Below, piece after piece: positions 27,201 through 34,454 of a DNA stretch of 64,000 nt. Positions within the stretch are counted from its first letter, which is position 1. Every line of letters starts with the position of its first letter. The notes under the pieces are model-generated. The model did not search any database. It was not told the origin of the DNA and saw only the letters and a list, made by a program, of their open reading frames with translations. The translations under genes and the position numbers were made by a program. The DNA is from Oscillospiraceae bacterium (lineage in GTDB: Bacteria; Bacillota; Clostridia; Oscillospirales; Acutalibacteraceae). The stretch lies in NCBI GenBank assembly GCA_031288555.1, contig JAITRE010000019.1:1-64000 (forward strand). The letters are read 5' to 3'.

Positions 27201-28713
27201 TTCGTTTTGTAATTTCTTTATTTAATCTTTCAGTTTGTTCTTTTACATTTTCAGTGTAATCTTTCATATCTTTTTCATTGCGTACTGTTTTTTCTAAATT
27301 GATTGTATATGGTTTACTTTCATCTTCTGTTTCTATGATTACCTCAAAAGAAATTTTTTCTCCTTCGGATTTTAGGTTTTGAAATTTACTTTTACAACTT
27401 TCAAATCTTTTTTCTTGCGTTTCTATACTTTCTTCTTGGTTGGCATTATTATTGTTGTTATTTTTAAAAGGTGTTGGCTTCGGCGGCGGTGGAGGTGGCA
27501 TCATTGTAAAATTTCCTGCTGAAGCAGAGCCTGTAATTATTGAAATATCTTCTTCTTCAAATAGTAAATTTTTTTCTTTCTTAGTTGCTTCTTCTTTTTC
27601 TTTTGTATTTTTATCTTGCACTTCTTCGTTTTCATCTTTATTATCATTGTTTTCTGTTTTATCAAGTTCTTCTTTTTCTGTTTTTTCTTGTTTATCAAGC
27701 TCTTTTTTTTCTGTTTCTTCTTCTTTTTCTTCTGTATTTTTATCTTGCACTTCTTTGTTTTCATCTTTATTATCATTGTTTTCTGTTTTATCAAGTTCTT
27801 CTTTTTCTGTTTTTTCTATATTTTTATCTTCTACTTTTTGATTTTCATTTTCTTTTAAATTATCACTGTTCTCTGTTTTTTCAAGTTCTTTTTCTTTAAT
27901 AGTATTTTTTTTAGAGGCTTCTTTATTTAGAGAACTTGTTCCAACGTTTTTATTAATTTTTCTAACATTATTTTTACTTTTTAAAACAGTTCTATTTTTT
28001 TTAAAAGACGAATTTTTAATGTTAGAACTTATTTTATTTCCAGTTCTATTTTTTCTAAATCGGCTAATGTTCACATTATTTTTTTGAGATTTTCCAACAT
28101 TTACATTACTTGAAGTAGATTTGTTAGTTTTAGAATTACCTATATTTTCTGCACGTTTTTCATTTTTTTTGTTTTCTAATTTTCTTTCATTTTTAGATTT
28201 ATTATTTGAGTTTTCTTTAGTTTTCTTTGATCTAAAAATGTTTGAATTAAAAAAATTTATTTTATTTCTGCCTTTATCAGAAGTTTTTTTAAATTGTGAA
28301 TCTATTGACTGAGAAGTTGAACTTATTGACTGAGAAGTTGAGCTTAATTGTGAATTTTTTAAACTTTGAATTGCCGGGCCACCAAGCGTAGTAAAAATCG
28401 ACAATGCTGCAACAGACGCAGCTCCAAGGTTGCGCGGACTAAAAAAGCCTCCTCCTGAAATTTCCATAAGATCATCTTCGGTAAGTTCTTCTTTTAATTC
28501 ATCTTTTAACTGGAAAGAGATGTATTCTCTAAAATTAAACTCATATCCATTTTTTTTAGCAAGAGGAATAATTCCTTTGGTTATAAAATTAAAGCTATCT
28601 TCAGCATTCATATTTCCTTCCGGATATTCACCGCGTATTATTTCCATTTCTTGTTTTATTTTTGGATCTTTATTGACGGCTTTAAAAAAAGCCTGTATAT
28701 TACTCTCTTTCAT
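24232..28713 (-). CDS. giant protein with intact Nif11-type leader and polyproline tract
   Basis: 1493 aa, with AAGGAGA upstream. Residues 1-89 are a Nif11-type leader: NIQAFFKAVNKDPKIKQEME (5-24), IPLAKKNGYEFNFREY (49-64) and the ELTEDDLMEISGGG end (76-89), where double-glycine peptidases cut related leaders. Then a short hydrophobic stretch (98-112), a Ser/Asn/Lys-rich basic region (115-275), a Glu/Lys-rich repeat region (275-385), a polyproline tract MMPPPPPPKPTPF (404-416), and about 1070 residues predicted mostly helical with coiled coils (430-715 and beyond). Known Nif11 precursors are about 100 aa peptides; a protein of this size is not. No modifying enzyme or peptidase-transporter lies in the window. 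Export by a double-glycine ABC transporter and a host-facing role are inferences. Confidence 0.85.
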   Translation of the reverse strand: MKESNIQAFFKAVNKDPKIKQEMEIIRGEYPEGNMNAEDSFNFITKGIIPLAKKNGYEFNFREYISFQLKDELKEELTEDDLMEISGGGFFSPRNLGAASVAALSIFTTLGGPAIQSLKNSQLSSTSQSISSTSQSIDSQFKKTSDKGRNKINFFNSNIFRSKKTKENSNNKSKNERKLENKKNEKRAENIGNSKTNKSTSSNVNVGKSQKNNVNISRFRKNRTGNKISSNIKNSSFKKNRTVLKSKNNVRKINKNVGTSSLNKEASKKNTIKEKELEKTENSDNLKENENQKVEDKNIEKTEKEELDKTENNDNKDENKEVQDKNTEEKEEETEKKELDKQEKTEKEELDKTENNDNKDENEEVQDKNTKEKEEATKKEKNLLFEEEDISIITGSASAGNFTMMPPPPPPKPTPFKNNNNNNANQEESIETQEKRFESCKSKFQNLKSEGEKISFEVIIETEDESKPYTINLEKTVRNEKDMKDYTENVKEQTERLNKEITKRKEKSTSFKDSIDKIIDKIASDIKSERAGTIVQNINGNNYVFALKFDNDFFKMNLEEFFNQYENLVSQKMILEERQKEFEDLKEKFSTQKDSMRKNLEIIKDMEKTVEDLKKEQEKNVYLNPEFQDEKNYINFLEELYANNENISDIDIGFQDYKNIDNIEKNEASKKIKQLQEKNIKLNEEIDENNVKIGTHFVSVEEELQKNEKTLKKTMHVFDVGTEGKKITVSSYDMIARILSDKEGYDAAWESLNSSSKSNIQGLLSQKGNKNTDLMTYKAWKTLLSTEKDNDEILQIIGKISTISSANIAKSEEIRKNNEQIKNYQETLTEKNIIKIASIELTKKAANFHASKIFTKIAKLDKESGFFDTVSNVISKLKAKGVRYTQKEARVANEIFEIFGLKTVDENTECNDNLSFRREVALNLAKICNEIFENDAMSLKQKKEDIVKNFYNLFSTRFSNVQKLDFKTIEMNFFEAFKSDGGSLYKEILKIKQNYDSNETLISKELQNTYSKSNLIKNLSKVKSEGSFKFSYNSLKSSKTTSAEGESNLKNISERLKAYVETNFEKLKTTDELNEAVNDTRFLTQALIKLGFKSFMGITTEEENIQKISDTKTPLKFKKIFAKIYNFLEEFQKENEGDLKEIFVSQSINVEKNKSNIDESKSTLRMIKYFDTFNPSLSVENTSNVSNNYQKSSDGQKDNSNKPINSVVANVTSENLTKKTGEQEFTNKVFFKKDEASETKKKEFKAGIMAEIQTIKNIISTVTEGTNKKTTETEAEKNIIMDENSIKMCKELSKINETVTETRHKAILPKIFDIANKAVQVFKAIGIDGYEPVLSYADGTGNSYPKVKYTGTAEGNFTDFFKTNNAKLEILKFQELGKIYDYDKQVFNIENVDPAKNPMISRISEMPNIAVEYTNDNNKKLKVLENDGMLISAMNVIQNLAAILKNLEGTNENVEDDAKINSLVDIEISNRGIDTSLNTRSWVVHNILETFRK
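27604..27817 (-). repeat. 85-base tandem-spaced direct repeat inside the giant gene
   Basis: Units at 27604-27688 and 27733-27817, period 129 bases (43 codons), nearly identical. They encode two copies of a KEELDKTENNDNKDEN-containing acidic/basic segment (protein residues about 301-387). The opposite strand of this stretch gives long Phe/Leu frames that are artefacts. Confidence 0.9.
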
Positions 28714-29161
28714 AATTGTCTCCTTTTAGATTTTACGAGCTTTAAGTTTTTTTATAAAGTTTATTTTTCTTTAAAAATTAACTAATTAAAGTAATTGTTT
28801 CTTGAGTTACTGAATATTCTGTCCAAATTTCATAATTTAATGCGTTTTGCAATATTTTTCGATGTTTTACTTTTAAAAACAAAATATTTTAAAAATTGCT
28901 AAATAAAACTTATACAAATTGAAATTATAAATTTACAAAAACCTATTTTTATAAAAAATATTATTTGCCAATTTCTTATAAATAAAAATGTGTTTTGTTA
29001 ATTTTCTGTATTTTAAATCGCAACAACTCAAGGCCTGTGCAAACGATTTTTGCACAAGCTTATGTTTTAAAGTTTTTAAATTATAAATTACTTCGTTTAA
29101 AATTTTTGATAGTTTAATTTCAAATTTTATTATTTTATTTATAAATTTATGAAAGTAAATT
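28714..29161. other. gap with hairpin between valS and the giant gene
   Basis: About 450 bases without a gene. A perfect hairpin TGTGCAAA, loop CGATT, TTTGCACA sits at 29036-29056, in a locally less AT-rich patch. No T run follows on either strand, so it is not a standard terminator; it could mark the 3' end of valS RNA or the leader of the giant gene. Confidence 0.45.
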
Positions 29162-31558
29162 TTAACTTTTAAAAGTGTATAATATTTTTTTTGCTTTCAA
29201 ACAAGCAATCAAATCTTTTTCAGTGTCAATAAAAAAGCTTTTGTGTTTCTTATAGCAATTTATTGTTACAGAATCGATACTTTCTTTTATAGACATATTT
29301 TTTTGAGATTTTAATTTTCTTACGCTTGATATTAAATTTTTAACTTCTTCACCAAAAAATATTATTTCTTCGTCATAAGAAACTTTGTTTTTTAAGTTTT
29401 CTTCCCAAAGCAACATGTGCAAAGAAGGTGATTTTTCAAATTTTTTAAAATCTGCTTTGATATAAATGTATTCTGTTAAATGCGGAACGTATATAGCATA
29501 TAATTTTAAAATATTAATTAAACAATAATAAGATGCATATTGTGCAGATTTTCGCTCTTCTTCACCATGAATCTTGGGTTGGTATAAACGTTCTTTTACA
29601 ATTTCAATATAATTATCGCAAAAATCTTTCCAAAAAAAATCGTCAATTTTATGTCTGGCAAGACCTATTTCAAAATTTTCTATTAAATTACAAGCCTCGG
29701 ATATAATTTTATTAGTCGCGTTTATAATAAATTTATCTATAAATTTAGTTGCTTTTTTTTCTTTTATTTTAAAATCTTCTAAATGAGAAATTACAAATTT
29801 TGAACAATTCCAAAGCTTTGTCATAAAGCGTTTTGTGTCTTTCATGTCGTTTGGATCAAAGAAAGTATCCACTCCAAGTTTTGTGTTAGCAGCCCAGTAT
29901 CGTAAAGCATCCGCTGTGTGAGTTTTTATAAGAGTTTTAGGGTCAAATTTAAGTTCTCCTTTAGACTTGCTAATTTTTTCTCCTTTTTTAGCAAGAACAA
30001 ACCCGCATATCATTATATTTTGCCATGGAATTTTATCAAAGTGATATAAACTTTTAAGAATTGTATAAAAAGTCCAAGTTCTTATAATATCGTGAGCTTG
30101 TGACCTCATGCTCATAGGCAAAAAATTCTCTACATTTTTATTTTCAAAAATGTTGCAATTGTTATTAATTAGTTTGTTAAGATTGCTAAGATTTATTTGA
30201 GGAGTCAACGAAGATGTTGCCCAGGTGTCCATAACGTCCTTTTCCGGAGTAAATTCACTACAACCGCATTTATTACACTTATCTTTATAATTAAATTTTA
30301 TAGGGTCGACAGGCAGCCACTGTTTTTTTGCAAAGCAAGGTTTGCCGCAATTTAAACAATACCAAACAGGAAATGGTACCCCAAAGTATCTTTGACGAGA
30401 AATACACCAATCCCACTTTATGTTGTTAACCCACGCGATATAGCGATTTTTCATACTAAATGGATACCAATTTATTTGATTTGCTATTGAAAGCAGTTTT
30501 TCTTTTCTATTTAAAATATCCACATACCATTGTTTAGAAGGAATTATCTCTATTTCTCTGTCACATCTTTCGTGAGTTGATACAATATGTGTTATTTTTT
30601 CAGATTTTATAAGACTTTTGTTTTCTTCTAAAAGTTTTACTATTTTATTTTTAGCAGATTTTATGTTTAAAGAGCCAATGAAATTTACATTTTCATTTAT
30701 TCTTCCATGCTTTAAAATTACATTTTTATACGGCAAAGAATATTTGTTGAACCATTCTACGTCTTTAGCGTCTCCAAAAGTAGCGCACATAACAGCGCCA
30801 GTTCCTTTGTCAATGCAAACTTCAGAATCCGACAAAATAGGAACTTCAAAGTTATAAAGAGGTACAATTGCTTTTTTATTAACGTATTTTAAATAACGTT
30901 TATCTTTTGGATTTACGAAAATACATACAACACCGCATAGCAATTCGGGTCTCGTTGTTGCTATTTCAAGTATGTCATTTTCAACTTTAAAGGGAATATA
31001 ATAAAAATAAGAATCTTTCTCTTTTGGGTTAAGCTCCGCTTGTGCTACTGAAGTTTGGCATTCCGCACACCACAAAACAGGACTTTCTTTTAAGTAAGCT
31101 TTAGATTCTTCTGCAAGTTCAATAAAAGAAGTTTGAGATATTTTGCGAACATCATCACTAATAGTTGAATATTTTAAATTAAAGTCGTATGAAAATCCCA
31201 TGGATTTCAACAAACTTTCAAATTTTTCTTCATAATGTTTTGTTGCAGTTGAACACTTTTCAAAAAATTCATCCCTAGAAATAGCAGAAGCTTTTATATT
31301 TAATTCTTTTTCAACAAATCTTTCGCTTGGCAAACCGTTGTCGTCAAATCCAATAGGAAAATATACATTGTAGCCTTGCATACGTTTAAATCTCGCAAAT
31401 ATTTCTGTCTGTGCGAAACTGAAAATATGACCTATATGAAGTTTACCACTTATTGTTGGAGGTGGGTTGTCTATTGTAAAAATGTGTTTTTTTCTACTCG
31501 GATCAAAATTATAAATTTTATTTTTTTCCCAAAAGTCTTGAACTTCTTTTTCAGCCAA
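29162..31558 (-). CDS. valS: valyl-tRNA synthetase, archaeal/rickettsial type
   Basis: About 798 aa. Class I motifs: PPPTISGKLHIGHIFS near 33-48 and the KMSKS-type loop KISKSKG near 530. Zinc-like Cys pairs are at CAECQTS and CLNCGKPC...CNKCGCSE. The stretch GFDDNGLPSERFVEK replaces the bacterial GTDHAGIATQ and is the form found in archaea and rickettsiae, so the gene was probably acquired. It ends without the C-terminal coiled-coil arm of usual bacterial ValRS. Start doubtful: the TTG at 31558 has no spaced ribosome site, while AGGAG further upstream suits an ATT or ATA codon of the same frame, adding about 15 residues (reading NINFEKKYPGV). Confidence 0.93.
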   Translation of the reverse strand: MAEKEVQDFWEKNKIYNFDPSRKKHIFTIDNPPPTISGKLHIGHIFSFAQTEIFARFKRMQGYNVYFPIGFDDNGLPSERFVEKELNIKASAISRDEFFEKCSTATKHYEEKFESLLKSMGFSYDFNLKYSTISDDVRKISQTSFIELAEESKAYLKESPVLWCAECQTSVAQAELNPKEKDSYFYYIPFKVENDILEIATTRPELLCGVVCIFVNPKDKRYLKYVNKKAIVPLYNFEVPILSDSEVCIDKGTGAVMCATFGDAKDVEWFNKYSLPYKNVILKHGRINENVNFIGSLNIKSAKNKIVKLLEENKSLIKSEKITHIVSTHERCDREIEIIPSKQWYVDILNRKEKLLSIANQINWYPFSMKNRYIAWVNNIKWDWCISRQRYFGVPFPVWYCLNCGKPCFAKKQWLPVDPIKFNYKDKCNKCGCSEFTPEKDVMDTWATSSLTPQINLSNLNKLINNNCNIFENKNVENFLPMSMRSQAHDIIRTWTFYTILKSLYHFDKIPWQNIMICGFVLAKKGEKISKSKGELKFDPKTLIKTHTADALRYWAANTKLGVDTFFDPNDMKDTKRFMTKLWNCSKFVISHLEDFKIKEKKATKFIDKFIINATNKIISEACNLIENFEIGLARHKIDDFFWKDFCDNYIEIVKERLYQPKIHGEEERKSAQYASYYCLINILKLYAIYVPHLTEYIYIKADFKKFEKSPSLHMLLWEENLKNKVSYDEEIIFFGEEVKNLISSVRKLKSQKNMSIKESIDSVTINCYKKHKSFFIDTEKDLIACLKAKKILYTFKS

Positions 31559-31703
31559 AACTCCAGGATATTTTTTTTCAAAATTTATATTAGAAATTTT
31601 AATTCATCTCCTGTTTAATAAACTTAAGTTTATAAGTTGATGCAACAAAAAATCAACAAAGTTCTACAAAAACTAAGAACTGCTATTTTCAGCTATAATT
31701 TTC

Positions 31704-31789
31704 TGGTGCGGGTGACAGGAATTGAACCTGCAAGGTATTTTACCACTAGAACCTAAATCTAGCGCGTCTGCCGTTTCCGCCACACCCGC
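31704..31789 (-). tRNA. tRNA-Leu (anticodon UAG)
   Basis: Minus-strand cloverleaf: acceptor GCGGGTG with CACCCGC, anticodon stem CTAGA/TCTAG with loop TTTAGGT giving TAG, long variable arm, encoded CCA end. Confidence 0.96.
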
Positions 31790-32045
31790 TCTTATTAAAA
31801 TTAATTAAAAATTTTTAAGTTTTAAAAGCAAATTTTAAGTTTTAAAAATTTTATAAAAACGAATAAAAGCTTAAAGTTTTAAGAAGCTAAAAATTTTAAA
31901 TAAACTAAATTTATAGTATCATAACTAATGTGAAGAGGCAATACAAAGCAGTTTTTATTTACGATAAATAGTTAATGAAATTATTTTTTAAAAGTTTATT
32001 TAGTTAAAATTTTCAGTTTATTTTTTAAAAAAATTTAATTTTAAT
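31790..32045. other. AT-rich gap between symporter gene and tRNA-Leu
   Basis: Only A/T-rich sequence with TTTTAAG-type near-repeats; no gene or clear terminator is seen. Confidence 0.4.
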
Positions 32046-33317
32046 TTAAGTAGTTTTTGCTTTACTAGAAAGCGACGCTGCTATAGCGATATTTGTATAA
32101 ATGCATTGAAAAGTTAAAAAAGGGTCTGAAATGCTTAAAACCGACACCCATGCAGCGCTTATTATGTCGCTAGGAAGCCCAAGTGGCCCTAAAACTCCGC
32201 TAAGCATACTTGCTGCTACAATGCTAGGTGCTCCTATAAAAGAAAAGGCGTAAAGAATCGACCCTAAAATGGTTCCAAAAATCACATTGAATCCAAGTGG
32301 CACGTCATAAATCATACAGGTGTAAGTTGTAGCTAGAATTGCACTTATTATTCCGCCACTTTGAAACATTGTAATTCCTATTGGCAAAGTAAAATTGCTT
32401 ATTGTTTCATCTAACTTTAATTTTTTTTTAGCGTCTTCAATGGCAGTTGGTATTGAGGCCATGCAACTTCTAGTAGCAATAGATATAAAAAATGTGTGAC
32501 TTATGGCTGATAAATGTTCTTTAATTGTAAGATTTATCTTTTTTTGTATTATAATAAATGATATAACAATCATAGTAAAGAATATTAAGTGCATAACAAT
32601 TATCAGTTTTATAAGAGATTTTATTAAAGTAACTTTGTTTGGGTCTGAAAATTGTACTGCTAATACGCAGAAAATTGATATGGGCGAAAAATTTAATATA
32701 ATTGTAACAAATTTATTAAGAGAGTTATAAATTACATCGAATATTTCTAATAAATTTGACGATACTTTTGTTTTTACTTTAGATAACATAATGCCAAGTA
32801 TACTAAAAAAACAAATTGCTCCTACAACATCTCCATTAGATAAGGCTGAGAATATATTATTAGGTATGGTGTTTATTAAAAAAGTATAAAGCGAAAAATT
32901 ATCTGTTTCGTCAATTTCATTGTTTGAATAAAATTTGAGTTCCGTAAATTTGCTATTTACTGTTTTATCACCATCTATTTCACTAAAAGCAAGTTTTGTG
33001 TCAGGGCTTGGTTCTAAAAATTTTTTTAAAAAAATAGACGACAATATAGATATTAAAGCAGCTACTAAGAAGCTCACAAATACTAAAATTATCCACTTTT
33101 TAATTATTTTTTTGGATTTTCCTTTTGAAATTTTAGAAAAGTTAATAGCGATTATACATGCAACTATTGGTAAAATACACATTTGCAGAAAGTTGACGTA
33201 AATATCACTGATTATGCTAAGACTTTTTGATGATTCCTTAAAGAAAATACCAACGAAAATGCCTAAAATTATGCTCACAAACAATGTTATTGGATTTTTT
33301 AAAATTTTAATTATCAT
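32046..33317 (-). CDS. dicarboxylate/amino acid:cation symporter (DAACS family)
   Basis: 423 aa with about eight membrane helices plus re-entrant loops. Family marks: FLQMCILPIVACIIA near 43-57, THFF-like ISHTFFISIATRSCMASIPTAI near 270-291 (the serine-rich loop), and GITMFQSGGIISAILATTY near 312-330 (NMDGT-like helix, here FQSGG), then GAPSIVAASMLSGVLGPLGLP. Such carriers import glutamate, aspartate or C4 acids with Na+ or H+. A large loop (about 95-150) is longer than usual. The gene overlaps the upstream solute-binding protein gene by ATGA, so translation is coupled. Confidence 0.9.
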   Translation of the reverse strand: MIIKILKNPITLFVSIILGIFVGIFFKESSKSLSIISDIYVNFLQMCILPIVACIIAINFSKISKGKSKKIIKKWIILVFVSFLVAALISILSSIFLKKFLEPSPDTKLAFSEIDGDKTVNSKFTELKFYSNNEIDETDNFSLYTFLINTIPNNIFSALSNGDVVGAICFFSILGIMLSKVKTKVSSNLLEIFDVIYNSLNKFVTIILNFSPISIFCVLAVQFSDPNKVTLIKSLIKLIIVMHLIFFTMIVISFIIIQKKINLTIKEHLSAISHTFFISIATRSCMASIPTAIEDAKKKLKLDETISNFTLPIGITMFQSGGIISAILATTYTCMIYDVPLGFNVIFGTILGSILYAFSFIGAPSIVAASMLSGVLGPLGLPSDIISAAWVSVLSISDPFLTFQCIYTNIAIAASLSSKAKTT

Positions 33318-34210
33318 TCTTTTGACTCTTTTTTATTAAAAATATTTTTATATTCTTCTTCTATTTCATTTATTGTAGTTTTTTTAAAGGAACTAATACA
33401 GATATTGATAAAATTCATAAATTCTGTAGATTTTTTTGGCAGGGCAATGCAGAAATTATCATTTATATCTGAAAAAACATAGGTTTTTGTGTATATAGAT
33501 AAAATTGGATCTTTAATGCTTTGTTCTACAAATTCAAGTTCTCCACTAAAGAATCCATCAACTTCGTTGTTTTTCGTCATTTCAAAAGCAAGATCAGTAT
33601 CCTCTATTTCTACAAATTCAGATAGTGGAAATAATTTTTTTGCTGTGTCTGAGTATGAAGAATTTTTTTGTACGCACAACTTTGTTTTGTAATTTTTTAA
33701 GTGTTCAATAGGATTTTTTTCAATCTTATTAGCGGCTAGATATTTTTTACTTAGCATTACTCCTGTTCTAAGTTCTTCATAAGGGTTTGAAAAAGCTAGG
33801 TACAAAGCTCTGTTTGGTGTAGCGCTGAATGTTGAGATTATAATGTCTGCTTTTTCAAGTATTAGTAAATCTACAAGGCCATCATATGTTTGTGATGATC
33901 GTTCAAATTTAAGTTCAACTTCTAAAGAATTTGCAATTTTTCTTGCTAAGTCTATTTCAAAGCCTTTAAGATCTGAATCTTTGTTTTCAAAGAATCCAAG
34001 CCTATCTTTTCCGTAAAGTGCAACCGTTAAATACCCTTTTTCTTTTATGGATTTAATGTCTTGACTAAGAACGTTTTCTCGTATTTCTATATTGTTGTAT
34101 TTTGGAAATTCTGATTTTAAAGATTTATTTAAAGCAGTTATTTTTGGATTAAAAAAAATAAAACAAATTATCATTACTGTTAAAACAAATGAAAATATTT
34201 TCTTTTTCAC
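33314..34210 (-). CDS. extracellular solute-binding protein, family 3
   Basis: 298 aa, GTG start with AGGAG eight bases upstream. A signal/anchor peptide (about 4-26, no lipobox Cys) precedes a family 3 binding domain: LTVALYGKDRLGFFENKDSDLKGFEIDLARKIA pattern near 60-92 (written here in part as LKGFEIDLARKIA), ADIIISTFSATPNRA near 122-136. The family normally feeds amino acid ABC importers. No ABC permease or ATPase is nearby; instead its stop codon overlaps the start of a DAACS symporter. The pair may be a binding-protein-assisted secondary transporter. Confidence 0.92.
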   Translation of the reverse strand: MKKKIFSFVLTVMIICFIFFNPKITALNKSLKSEFPKYNNIEIRENVLSQDIKSIKEKGYLTVALYGKDRLGFFENKDSDLKGFEIDLARKIANSLEVELKFERSSQTYDGLVDLLILEKADIIISTFSATPNRALYLAFSNPYEELRTGVMLSKKYLAANKIEKNPIEHLKNYKTKLCVQKNSSYSDTAKKLFPLSEFVEIEDTDLAFEMTKNNEVDGFFSGELEFVEQSIKDPILSIYTKTYVFSDINDNFCIALPKKSTEFMNFINICISSFKKTTINEIEEEYKNIFNKKESKE

Positions 34211-34454
34211 AAAATTTCTCCTATTTACTAATGCATTCTGTGTGTTTCATTGTAATCCTCGCATCTTTGAGGATAATTCTTCATAAAAATAAGTGTTGAT
34301 TTAAAGATTAATTATTATTAAACAACTTGTTAAATTCAATTTGAGTTTTACAATTAACAATATTTTTGTAAAATAATATTTAGAAAGTTTATTATTTTCT
34401 AGATTTAGCAAAAGGTAGGATTTTATACTTTTAAATTTTTTTAGGAGAAATTTT

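Noticed and set aside
27440-27899. Long plus-strand frames rich in Phe, Leu and Ser, in all three frames
   Set aside because: They are the complement of the Glu/Lys-rich repeat region of the giant minus-strand protein; they lack ribosome sites.
24232-28713. Ordinary lanthipeptide or other RiPP cluster
   Set aside because: The leader is of the right type, but no LanM, radical SAM, cyclodehydratase or peptidase-transporter gene lies in the window, and the product is over ten times the usual precursor size.
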